NCBI GenBank assembly: GCA_934182465.1 | Contig: CAKPRG010000002.1 | Coordinates: forward strand, 191,730 to 255,729 | Source of the DNA: an uncultured Clostridia bacterium | GTDB lineage: Bacteria > Bacillota > Clostridia > TANB77 > CAG-508 | Direction: 5' to 3' | Length of the DNA stretch: 64,000 nucleotides | Shown: positions 17,103 to 25,257 of the stretch, in pieces | How the letters are laid out: each line of letters opens with the position of its first letter | Numbering within the stretch: position 1 is the first letter of the stretch | Notes under the pieces: generated by a model | Told to the model about the DNA's origin: nothing | The model's input: the letters and a program-made list of their open reading frames with translations, nothing else | The model's database searches: none | Program-made: the position numbers and the translations under genes

Positions 17103-17118
17103 AATAAGTTTAAGCTCT

Positions 17119-17142
17119 TAAATAACTTTAAGGTTATTTTAA
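17119..17142 (+). terminator. Weak hairpin after trmB
   Basis: AAATAAC pairs with GTTATTT across six bases and is followed by TAAG. With so few G-C pairs it would be a poor terminator. Confidence 0.3.
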
Positions 17143-17191
17143 GATTAAATATATACAATCAAAACAACAAAACAAAAAGGGGGAGAAAACT

Positions 17192-18325
17192 TTGATAGAG
17201 GTAAAGAATGTAACAAAACGTTACGGAAAGTTCTATGCTGTAAGAAACATAAACTTTGAAGTCAAAGAAGGCGAAATTGTTGGTTTTTTAGGTCGTAATG
17301 GTGCCGGAAAATCTACAACAATGAATATGTTAACAGGATTTATAGAACCAACAGAAGGTCAAATCATAATAAATGGACTTGACATAGACAGAAAACCAAA
17401 AAAAGTTAAACAATTAATAGGGTATATGCCAGAAGGTGTACCACTTTATTATGATTTAACTGTAAAAGAATTTGTAAATTATATGGCTGATTTAAAACTT
17501 ATCAAACACAAAGATAAGAAAGAAGCTGTAAAAAAAGCTATTGCAGAAACTGGTCTAGAAAAAGTCCAAAACAAATTAACTAAAAACTTGTCAAGAGGTT
17601 ACAAACAAAGAGTTAGTTTAGCAGGAGCAATAGTTGGTGATCCAAAAATTTTAATATTAGATGAACCAACAGTTGGACTAGATCCAAAGCAAGTTATTGA
17701 AATTCGTGAATTAATAAAGTCATTTAGAAAAAATCATACAGTTATATTAAGTTCACACATATTATCAGAAGTAAGTCAAATATGCGAAAAAGTAATTATA
17801 ATAGATAAAGGTGAAATTGTTGCTGTAGATACTCCAGAAAACTTGGAGAAAAATACAGAAGAAACACAAAAAATAGAAATTAATATAGAAGATGAAAATG
17901 ATAAATTTACAGAAATAAAAAATGCAATACCTGAAATTAAAAATATTAAATTTATTGAAACAAAATCAGACAATACAAAATTATACGAAATAGAAACAAA
18001 TGCAAATGTTGATATTAGAAAAAATGTATTTTCTGAATGTGCAAAATTAGGAATTGTAATTTTAGAAATGAAAAAACAAGAAAATTCATTAGAAGATGCT
18101 TTTATAAAATTAGTTGACAACAGACCAGAATATACAGAAAAAGAAATTAGAAAAATGCAATACGATAAAGAAATAGAAGAACTAAGAAAAGAAGAAGCAG
18201 AGAAAAAAGAAAGAAAAGAATTTAGAAAACAAGCAATTAAAGAAGAAAAGGAAAGAAAAAAAGCTTCTAAAGTTGAAAAAAATAAAAAGAAAAAAGAAAA
18301 TAAAGAAGAAGGAGGAAATAAATAA
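17192..18325 (+). CDS. ABC transporter ATPase, GldA-like
   Basis: 377 residues from TTG 17192, with GGGGGAG nine bases upstream. Walker A is GRNGAGKST, the signature is NLSRGYKQR (the LSxGY variant of this subfamily in place of LSGGQ), Walker B is ILILDEPTVGLDP, and the H-loop is SSHIL. After the NBD and a small regulatory domain, the last 65 residues are a Lys/Glu-rich helix unlike the usual C-terminus. It overlaps the permease by one base (TAATG). Together with the next two genes it forms a Gld-type ABC-2 exporter; outside Bacteroidetes gliding the substrate is unknown. Confidence 0.92.
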   Translation: MIEVKNVTKRYGKFYAVRNINFEVKEGEIVGFLGRNGAGKSTTMNMLTGFIEPTEGQIIINGLDIDRKPKKVKQLIGYMPEGVPLYYDLTVKEFVNYMADLKLIKHKDKKEAVKKAIAETGLEKVQNKLTKNLSRGYKQRVSLAGAIVGDPKILILDEPTVGLDPKQVIEIRELIKSFRKNHTVILSSHILSEVSQICEKVIIIDKGEIVAVDTPENLEKNTEETQKIEINIEDENDKFTEIKNAIPEIKNIKFIETKSDNTKLYEIETNANVDIRKNVFSECAKLGIVILEMKKQENSLEDAFIKLVDNRPEYTEKEIRKMQYDKEIEELRKEEAEKKERKEFRKQAIKEEKERKKASKVEKNKKKKENKEEGGNK

Positions 18326-19005
18326 TGTTAGCAGTATTTAAAAAAGAATTAAAAAGCTATTTATTATCTCCAATAGGCTATGTGTTTATAGGACTATTTT
18401 TAATAATGTTTAGTACATTTTTCTTTACAACAATATTTAAAAGTCAAGTTATAAATTTTGAATATTTATTTTATAATGGAGCAACAATTTTAACTTTTAT
18501 AACACCAGTACTTACAATGAGAATGTTTTCAGAAGAAAGAAAAAATGGAACAGAACAATTAGTTTTAACTTCACCAAGAAGTATTACATCTGTAGTATTA
18601 GGTAAATTTTTAGCGGCAGCTGTCGTAATATTGATTACAGAAGCATTTACACTTATGTATTATTTTATACTAAAATATTTTGGAAATCCATCATTAAAAG
18701 TTGCATTTTCAACATTATTTGGATTTTTCCTTTTGAGCTTAGCATATATATCTTTTGGTATGTTTGCATCAAGTCTTACAGAAAATCAAATTATAGCTAG
18801 TGTTCTTACAATAGGTGCTTTTATAGTAATGTGGTTTTTACCAAATTTTAGTACAAATTTAGAAATGTTTTCTTTAATACAAATATTTGATAAATTCCCT
18901 CAAGGAATAATATCAATTTCTGAAATAGTTACTTTTGTATCTTTTTCAGTATTATTCATTCTACTAACAATAGTAGTATTACAAAGAAGAAAAAGCGTAA
19001 AGTAG
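18325..19005 (+). CDS. ABC-2 permease, GldF-like
   Basis: 226 residues with six hydrophobic segments. It opens with KKELKSYLLSPIGYVFIGLF and contains MRMFSEERKNGTEQLVLTSP, the cytoplasmic coupling helix typical of ABC-2 permeases of the GldF/NosY group. Its ATG overlaps the stop of the ATPase gene and lies close behind GGAGG, so the two are translationally coupled. It forms the membrane channel for the GldA-like ATPase. Confidence 0.9.
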   Translation: MLAVFKKELKSYLLSPIGYVFIGLFLIMFSTFFFTTIFKSQVINFEYLFYNGATILTFITPVLTMRMFSEERKNGTEQLVLTSPRSITSVVLGKFLAAAVVILITEAFTLMYYFILKYFGNPSLKVAFSTLFGFFLLSLAYISFGMFASSLTENQIIASVLTIGAFIVMWFLPNFSTNLEMFSLIQIFDKFPQGIISISEIVTFVSFSVLFILLTIVVLQRRKSVK

Positions 19006-19020
19006 AAGGAGGAAAATAAA

Positions 19021-20595
19021 TTGAAAGAAGATAAAAAAGTTCTTAAAGAGCAAAAAAGAGCTGATAAATTAGCTAAAAAAGCTGAAAAGAAAAAAAGATT
19101 AGAAGAACAAGGAAAAAAGAGTTTTTCAGAAAAATTATCTTTATTTTTAAGAAAAAAATGTTTAAATAATGGAATAGAAACAGCATTAATTATATGCATT
19201 TTAATAGGTTCATTTATTGCTTTAAATTTATATGTTGATTCATTAGATATTAAAGATATAGATGTAACTGAAAACAAAATTTACACTTTATCAGATACTT
19301 CTAAACAAGCTATTCAAGGAATTGATGAAGATGTAAAAATATATTTGTTTGGATATACTGAAGATAGTACTTTAACAAATTTAGTAAAACAATATATAGA
19401 TGTAAATAATCATATTTCTTATGAGATATTAACACAAGAATCAAATCCAGCTAAATATAAGGAATTTGATTTACAAGATGGATATAACATAGTTATCTTA
19501 GAAACATCAGAAGGAAATAAAATAATAGATGCAAGTAGTGAATTTAATTCTTATGATTATACAACAGGTCAAGAAGTTGATAGAACAGAACAATCATTAA
19601 CAAATTCTATTTTAGGAATTACTTCATCAGAAAAACCAAAAGTATATTTTTTAACAGGACATAACGAATACAAAATTAGTGAAATGAGTACAATAAAAAC
19701 ATATTTAGGAAATGAATCATATACAACAGATACTTTAAATTTAGTATCAGCAGGTACTATACCAGAAGATTGTAATTTATTAGCAATATTAAATCCATCA
19801 AACGATTTTACAGAAAATGAAACACAAGCAATAAAAGATTATATAAACAAAGGTGGAAATATTTTATTAACATCAGATATTAATGAAAAAAGTATTTCAG
19901 AAAATCCAAATTTACAATCAATATTAGATTTATATGGAGCAACAGTTCAAAATAATGGATATATAATGGAAAGTGATTCTACAAAAATAGCATCTAATTA
20001 TCCAAATATTATAATGCCAGAAGTATCAAGCTCAAGTAGTATAACATCAGAAATATATACAGATGGATATTTACTAATGCCATATTCAGGTAGAGTTACT
20101 TTTAAATCAGATGAAGAATTAGAGAAATTAAATGTTACTAAAGAAAATCTTATTAATTCAAGTTCATCATCATTGTTTATTACTGATTTAAGTACAAGTG
20201 TTTCACAAGCTGCTAAAAATGCTGAACAAGGTGAAAATGTTATTTCAGCTGTGGCTACAAAAACAGTAAAAGAAGCAGAAGGAGAAAATGAAGCAGTTAC
20301 ATCAAAATTATTAGTAATAGCTAATACAGTATTTGCTTCTGATTATACAGTTGATGGAGTTAGTACAACATATCCAATTTCATATATAGGAAATAACAAA
20401 GATTTTATGTTAAATTCAATTTCTGATTTAACTAAAAAAGAAGATAAAATTAAAATAAGAAAAGATATGTCAACATCAACATATGCACCATCACAACAAC
20501 AAAATATAATTGTTTTATCAATTGTATATGCAGTTCCAGTTTTAATAATATTAATAGGAATATTTATTGGAATGTATAGAAAAAGAAAAAGATAA
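19021..20595 (+). CDS. Gld-type ABC auxiliary protein, GldG-like
   Basis: 524 residues from TTG 19021, ten bases after AGGAGG. A charged cytoplasmic start (about 45 residues) is followed by a membrane segment (IETALIICILIGSFIALNLY) and a long extracytoplasmic domain. VTENKIYTLSDTSKQAI is the standard opening of the ABC_transp_aux domain (PF09822). KVYFLTGHNEY and ILLTSDIN follow, and a last membrane segment closes the protein (about 495-518). Partner of the ATPase and permease just upstream. The last transcribed bases run into a hairpin that covers the next start codon. Confidence 0.9.
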   Translation: MKEDKKVLKEQKRADKLAKKAEKKKRLEEQGKKSFSEKLSLFLRKKCLNNGIETALIICILIGSFIALNLYVDSLDIKDIDVTENKIYTLSDTSKQAIQGIDEDVKIYLFGYTEDSTLTNLVKQYIDVNNHISYEILTQESNPAKYKEFDLQDGYNIVILETSEGNKIIDASSEFNSYDYTTGQEVDRTEQSLTNSILGITSSEKPKVYFLTGHNEYKISEMSTIKTYLGNESYTTDTLNLVSAGTIPEDCNLLAILNPSNDFTENETQAIKDYINKGGNILLTSDINEKSISENPNLQSILDLYGATVQNNGYIMESDSTKIASNYPNIIMPEVSSSSSITSEIYTDGYLLMPYSGRVTFKSDEELEKLNVTKENLINSSSSSLFITDLSTSVSQAAKNAEQGENVISAVATKTVKEAEGENEAVTSKLLVIANTVFASDYTVDGVSTTYPISYIGNNKDFMLNSISDLTKKEDKIKIRKDMSTSTYAPSQQQNIIVLSIVYAVPVLIILIGIFIGMYRKRKR

Positions 20596-20622
20596 ATAAG
20601 TTGTCATAATATCACATAATAT

Positions 20623-20672
20623 AAAATTCTTGCATTAACTATCTATAAAGGAGGTTAAAATGCAAGAATTTT
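20623..20672 (+). promoter_or_regulatory. Perfect 14-bp inverted repeat enclosing the RBS and ATG of the ZIP gene
   Basis: AAAATTCTTGCATT (20623-20636) is the exact reverse complement of AATGCAAGAATTTT (20659-20672). The 22-base loop holds AAAGGAGG, and the ATG at 20660 is within the right arm. TTG and TTT follow, so the same structure looks like a rho-independent terminator of the Gld operon and also like a translational switch for the ZIP gene. Confidence 0.75.
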
Positions 20673-21448
20673 TGTTTATCATAATAGGAATATTAATACC
20701 ATTTTTTGGAACTACAATTGGATCTGCTACTGTGTTCTTCTTGAAAAATAACCTTTCGGAAAAAAGAAAAAGATTATTTTTAGGATTTGCAGCAGGTCTT
20801 ATGTTTGCAGCTTCTATTTGGTCTTTAATAATTCCATCAATAAATATGTCTGAAAATTTAGAAAAATTTAGTTGGATCCCAGCAACAGTGGGATTAATTT
20901 TAGGCTGTATATTTTTTATATATATGGAACGAATTTTACCTAAAATTGAAAATAAATTTTTAAAAAATAATAATAAAAAACATAATCGTACTAGAGAAAA
21001 TTTTATGCTAATATTTGCAATAACATTACACAATTTTCCAGAAGGAATGGCAGTTGGTGTAGCTTTTGCTGGAATTTTAAATGGTAATCATTTGATTGGA
21101 GCAAGTACTGCAATGGCTTTAGCAATAGGAATAGCAATACAAAATTTTCCAGAAGGAGCAGCAATTTCATTACCAACAGCAAGTGAAGGAAAGGGAAAAT
21201 TTAGATCTTTTATATATGGAATGCTATCTGGAATTGTTGAACCAATTTCAGCAATAATAACAATATTACTTTCTAGTATTATTACACCAATTTTACCATA
21301 CTTATTAGCATTTGCTGCTGGAGCAATGATATATGTAGTGGTAGAAGAATTAGTGCCACAAATTCAAGATGAAAAATCTAAAATTGGCACAATAGGAATT
21401 TTTATTGGATTTTCAATAATGATGATTTTAGATGTTATGCTAGGCTAA
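20660..21448 (+). CDS. ZIP-family metal transporter
   Basis: 262 residues with eight hydrophobic segments. The two metal-site helices are HNFPEGMAVGV (TM4) and QNFPEGAAISLP (TM5), the signature of ZIP transporters of the GufA/ZupT type. A short basic loop (NNNKKHNRTR) replaces the His-rich loop of eukaryotic members. It imports Zn2+ or another divalent metal into the cytoplasm. The start is fixed by AAAGGAGG. The start codon lies inside a 14-bp stem, so translation may depend on RNA structure. Confidence 0.9.
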   Translation: MQEFLFIIIGILIPFFGTTIGSATVFFLKNNLSEKRKRLFLGFAAGLMFAASIWSLIIPSINMSENLEKFSWIPATVGLILGCIFFIYMERILPKIENKFLKNNNKKHNRTRENFMLIFAITLHNFPEGMAVGVAFAGILNGNHLIGASTAMALAIGIAIQNFPEGAAISLPTASEGKGKFRSFIYGMLSGIVEPISAIITILLSSIITPILPYLLAFAAGAMIYVVVEELVPQIQDEKSKIGTIGIFIGFSIMMILDVMLG

Positions 21449-21482
21449 ATAAATTTTACATTAAAATTGTTAAAAATATTTA

Positions 21483-21682
21483 CAAAACACTTTACTAAAA
21501 CTTTGAATATATGATTTTCATTACATTCCTCGGCTTCATTACGAAATTTAAGAAATTCTAACTTGCTTTATGGCACCCTTCCGCTTAACACGAACTCTTT
21601 CCATAAAACTTCGTAAGAATTTCTAGTATTTCTCCATGCACATTCGGAATTACATTCAAATCATATATTTCGAAGTTTTGTG
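21483..21682. repeat. 200-base imperfect palindrome (foldback element)
   Basis: Between the ZIP and ktrB genes, the outer arm ACAAAAC and TTTGAATATATGATTT reappears as the reverse complement AAATCATATATTTCGAAG, TTTTGT at 21660-21682. Further in, TTACATTCC is matched by GGAATTACA, and AGAAATTCT plus TTTATGG by AGAATTTCT plus CCATAAA. The centre (about 21573-21602) is less AT-rich than the genome. No ORF, no tRNA. It may be a miniature mobile element or a structured RNA. Confidence 0.65.
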
Positions 21683-21831
21683 ACAATAAGAAAATTTGTT
21701 TTTTACATATATTAAAATTTGTATAAAAATGTAATAAATTCGTAATATAAAAATATTGAATTCTTAATCTATTATATATATAATATTTCTAGTAAATTTA
21801 AGTACAAGTGATAAAGGAAATAAGAATACAA

Positions 21832-23121
21832 ATGTTTAAGAATAAAAAAATAATTTTTATACCTATTTTAGGTTTCTTAATATTAATTTTAATCGGAACA
21901 ATTTTATTACAATTACCTATAAGCAATACAAGACCAATAAAATATATAGATGCTTTATTTACATCTGTTACAAGTGTATGTACAACAGGTTTTACAACCG
22001 TTACCATTGCAGATCAATTTACTTTATTTGGACAAGTTATTATATTACTTCTTACACAAATAGGTGCTTTAGGTTTAGTAATATTCATTGCATTTTTATT
22101 TATTTTATTAAACAAGAGGATAAATATTTCGAGTGTAGTATTTTTCAGTGAAAATATAAATAGCGAAAATTATAGTGAATTACAAAAAAAAATAAAACAA
22201 ATTTTAAGATATACATTTGCAATCGAAGGAATAGGAGCTTGGTTTTTAGCACTTTACTTTGTTCCAAAGTATGGTTTTGCAAAAGGCTTATGGTATAGTA
22301 TTTTCCATTCAGTCACAGCTTTTTGCAATGCAGGATTAGATTTATTTGGTACTAATAGTCTAGTACAATTTAAAGATAATTTGTATGTAACATATATATT
22401 TATGGTACTTATTCTATTAGGTGGACTAGGATTTTTTGTTTTACAAGATATTTTCGATTGCCTAAGTCATGGAAGATTAAAAAAACTTTCATTACAATCA
22501 AAGATTGTTATTTCTTCTACTACAATACTTACAATTATTTCATTAATTTTTATAAGAATATTAGAGCCAGCTATATCTTGGCATGAATCATTTTTTGCAA
22601 GCATAACACTTAGAACAGCTGGATTTTATATAACAGATTTTTCAAATTATAGTTTGCCTATACAAATTTTATCAATGATATTAATGTTTATAGGTGCGGC
22701 ACCAGGTTCTACATCAGGTGGAATAAAATTAGTTACATTTACAGTAATTGTACTTACAATTAGATCTACATTATCTGGTAAAGAAAATGTTAATGTTTTT
22801 TACAAAAAAATTAGTCCAAAAACAATTAGAATGTCTTTTACAATAGCTGTACTTAGTTTAACTGTTGTTTTTGCGGGCATTATACTTTTTGCAAAGTACG
22901 ATAATTTTGGATTGTCAGAAATATCTTTCCAATGTGTTTCAGCGTTTTCAAATACAGGTGTAGGTTTATTTGATAATAAAGATTTAAATTCAATAGGAAA
23001 ATTAATTACAATAGCTTTAATGTTTTTAGGAAAAATAGGAACAATTTCTTTCTTTACATTGATGTCTGGAAAATCTAAAGATAAAAACTTAGAATATGTT
23101 GAAGGAAAATTAATTTTATAA
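21832..23121 (+). CDS. ktrB: K+ uptake channel subunit, KtrB/TrkH type
   Basis: About 429 residues from ATG 21832 (AAAGGA 13 bases upstream); GTG 21808 lacks an RBS. Four M1-P-M2 repeats are visible with pore loops TSVCTTGFTTV, SVTAFCNAGLDLF, ITLRTAGFYI and CVSAFSNTGVGLF. The single Gly in each loop forms the selectivity filter. GAAPGSTSGGIK is the usual TrkH/KtrB signature. Partner of the KtrA-like protein 360 bases downstream, from which it is separated by a repeat element. Usually Na+-dependent K+ uptake. Confidence 0.92.
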   Translation: MFKNKKIIFIPILGFLILILIGTILLQLPISNTRPIKYIDALFTSVTSVCTTGFTTVTIADQFTLFGQVIILLLTQIGALGLVIFIAFLFILLNKRINISSVVFFSENINSENYSELQKKIKQILRYTFAIEGIGAWFLALYFVPKYGFAKGLWYSIFHSVTAFCNAGLDLFGTNSLVQFKDNLYVTYIFMVLILLGGLGFFVLQDIFDCLSHGRLKKLSLQSKIVISSTTILTIISLIFIRILEPAISWHESFFASITLRTAGFYITDFSNYSLPIQILSMILMFIGAAPGSTSGGIKLVTFTVIVLTIRSTLSGKENVNVFYKKISPKTIRMSFTIAVLSLTVVFAGIILFAKYDNFGLSEISFQCVSAFSNTGVGLFDNKDLNSIGKLITIALMFLGKIGTISFFTLMSGKSKDKNLEYVEGKLIL

Positions 23122-23181
23122 TGCTAGATTTTGATATTAATATATTTGAAAGATATTTTAAATACTTTGAAAAATTTGATA

Positions 23182-23353
23182 TATAATTGTTTTTACATAC
23201 CTTGTTGTCGCAATCTTAGTTTTTCTATTTAATATAACAAGTGTTTTTGCACATTCATTAAATAAAAGATTACAACTATTTTTTATAAAGATTGCTCCAT
23301 TCGCACTCGCATTGCTCGTTTGATCGCTACGCGGTATTTCAAAACAATATATT
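23182..23353 (+). mobile_element. MITE-like repeat, copy 1
   Basis: About 170 bases lying between ktrB and ktrA. It shares roughly nine of ten bases, in the same orientation, with 27225-27397. The ends are inverted repeats: ATTGTTTTTACATACC at the left and GGTATTTCAAAACAAT at the right. The interior holds AATCTT and its partner AAGATT, and a conspicuous GC-richer stretch (TTCGCACTCGCATTGCTCG, then GCTACGCGG). No coding capacity. Confidence 0.8.
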
Positions 23354-23480
23354 ATCAAATTTATATAGAATAATAGTGAATTATAATCAATAATAATAAA
23401 TTCTTAGTAAATATAATGCAAAATTAAAATAATATAAATTTACAAAATTGGAAAAAATAGCAAGAAAGGAAAAATTTAAA

Positions 23481-23894
23481 ATGAAAAAACAATGTATTAT
23501 TATAGGACTTGGAAAATTTGGAATGACATTAGCAAAAGAACTGTCAGATGGCAATATGGAAGTTTTAGCAATAGATAAAGATATGCATTTAGTTGAAAGA
23601 GCTAGTAGATTTGTAGCAAAAGCAATTTGTTTAAATATATATGATGAAGAAGCTCTTGCAGAAATACCACTTAGAGATTTTGATTTAGGAGTTGTTGCAA
23701 TTGGAGAAGATATTACTACTAATATAATTGCATGCTTGGCATTGAAAGAAGCAAAAATTGATTATATTATAGCAAAATGTAAAGATACAACTCATAAAAA
23801 GGTATTACAAAAATTAGAAGTTAACAAAATTATTCAAGCAGAAGAAGATGTTGCTAAAATAACTGCAAAAAAAATTATAAATAATAAGATATAA
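23481..23894 (+). CDS. ktrA: KtrA-type regulatory subunit lacking the RCK_C domain
   Basis: 137 residues from ATG 23481, nine bases after AAAGGA. The Rossmann nucleotide-binding motif GLGKFGMTLAKEL is followed by VLAIDKD (the acidic residue for the ribose), AVxxxDEEAL-type spacing and VAIGEDITTNIIA. This is a complete RCK_N domain. Typical KtrA/TrkA units are about 220 residues with a second RCK_C (TrkA_C) domain; here the protein ends at KKIINNKI. It should still bind ATP/ADP and gate KtrB, but the domain that binds c-di-AMP in relatives is absent. The V-ATPase operon starts 21 bases later. Confidence 0.85.
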   Translation: MKKQCIIIGLGKFGMTLAKELSDGNMEVLAIDKDMHLVERASRFVAKAICLNIYDEEALAEIPLRDFDLGVVAIGEDITTNIIACLALKEAKIDYIIAKCKDTTHKKVLQKLEVNKIIQAEEDVAKITAKKIINNKI

Positions 23895-23915
23895 GATTTT
23901 TAAAGGAGGTCAATT

Positions 23916-24236
23916 TTGGAAGAACTTTTGAAAGAGTTTTTAAAAATAGACAATAAAGCTCAAAAAATAATTGAAAAAGTAGAAGTTAAAGATGGAAAAA
24001 TTGATGAAATAATAGAACAACAGTTGAATGATGAAAAGCAAAAGATAGATCAAAAATATAAAATGTTGTTAGATGCAAAAAAAACAGAATTACAACAAAA
24101 ATACAATGAAACAATAGTTGAAATATCAGCTGATGAAAAAGAAAAATTACATGAATTAAGTAAAATTTTCAATGAAAAAAAATATGGATTAGAGGAACAA
24201 ATTTTAAGAAATATTATAGGAAGAAAGGCCGAATAA
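23916..24236 (+). CDS. V-type ATPase peripheral-stalk subunit G/H (NtpF-like)
   Basis: 106 residues from TTG 23916, seven bases after AAAGGAGG. Almost entirely charged helix with heptads (KQKIDQKYKMLLDAKKTELQ), as expected of the stalk subunit that pairs with subunit E. Its stop codon touches the ATG of subunit C. First gene of the operon. Identification rests on position, length and coiled-coil character rather than a motif. Confidence 0.75.
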   Translation: MEELLKEFLKIDNKAQKIIEKVEVKDGKIDEIIEQQLNDEKQKIDQKYKMLLDAKKTELQQKYNETIVEISADEKEKLHELSKIFNEKKYGLEEQILRNIIGRKAE

Positions 24237-25244
24237 ATGGGATTATCTTTAATAAAATATCCTGCTATTGATGCTAAGCTAAAAGGAATGTATGCTAAGC
24301 AATTAAATAAAAATGATTTGCTAGAACTTTCAAAACAACCTGATGTAATTAGTGTTATATCTAGCTTGAAATCAAAATTTAGTCCACTTGAAGGTATTAG
24401 AGATAAAGCTACTAGAGTAGAAGTAGAAGATGCTTTGGATAATGTTTTGATAGAGGATATAAATAAAATTAAAATATATTTATCAAATGATGAACAAAAA
24501 ATATTTTCTGTTTTTATTTCTAAATATGAAATAAAATGTTTAAAAAGTATTCTAAAAAATCTGATTTCATCATCAAAAATAGAAAGCAATACAGCAGATG
24601 TAGATGTATGGGTAAATAAGATTTTTAAGAATATTCAAGGAATTGTGACAGCTCAGACTATTCCAGAATATATAGATTCTGTTCAAAAATCGGATTATGC
24701 AAAAATTATAGAGGAATTAATCTCAAAAGATAATATTCCAATTTTTGAATTAGAAACAAAATTAGATAAAGAATATTTTTTACATTTGCAAAGAAGTATA
24801 CAAAACAAAAGCAAAGAAGTAAAAAATATTGTTGGCACTAGAATAGATACATTAAATATAATCTGGATTTTGAGAGCTAAAAAATATTATAGTTTATCAA
24901 ATGAAGAACTGAAAAACCTGTTAATTCCAATATATTATAATTTAAGAAAAAGTAATATTGAAGAACTAATAGATGCAAATAGTTTTGATGAAATTCAAGG
25001 GATTTTAAGTAAAACAATATATAAGAAATTTGCTAATAGTACAGAAGAAGGTATAGAAAAAGATATAAAAATTTACTTAAAACATCAATATGAAAAAATT
25101 CTAAGCCAAAATAAATTTGATTTAAGTTTTGTATTTTCATATATTTATTTGTCAGAATATCAAAAAAGCAATGTAGTTCACATATTAGGTGGAATATATT
25201 ATCGTTTAGATAAAAATAAAATAGAAAGTGATTTAATAATTTAG
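24237..25244 (+). CDS. ntpC: V-type ATPase subunit C
   Basis: 335 residues, ATG directly after the previous stop. Mainly helical, with the V_ATP_synt_C (vATP-synt_AC39) features: the YPAIDAKLKGMYAKQL opening, repeated motifs around tyrosine and leucine-rich helices, and IDTLNIIWILRAKKYYSLS, which is characteristic of the family. It caps the membrane ring and links it to the central stalk (subunits D and F). Usually it lies after K and E; here it precedes I. Confidence 0.85.
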   Translation: MGLSLIKYPAIDAKLKGMYAKQLNKNDLLELSKQPDVISVISSLKSKFSPLEGIRDKATRVEVEDALDNVLIEDINKIKIYLSNDEQKIFSVFISKYEIKCLKSILKNLISSSKIESNTADVDVWVNKIFKNIQGIVTAQTIPEYIDSVQKSDYAKIIEELISKDNIPIFELETKLDKEYFLHLQRSIQNKSKEVKNIVGTRIDTLNIIWILRAKKYYSLSNEELKNLLIPIYYNLRKSNIEELIDANSFDEIQGILSKTIYKKFANSTEEGIEKDIKIYLKHQYEKILSQNKFDLSFVFSYIYLSEYQKSNVVHILGGIYYRLDKNKIESDLII

Positions 25245-25257
25245 GAGGTGATAATAA

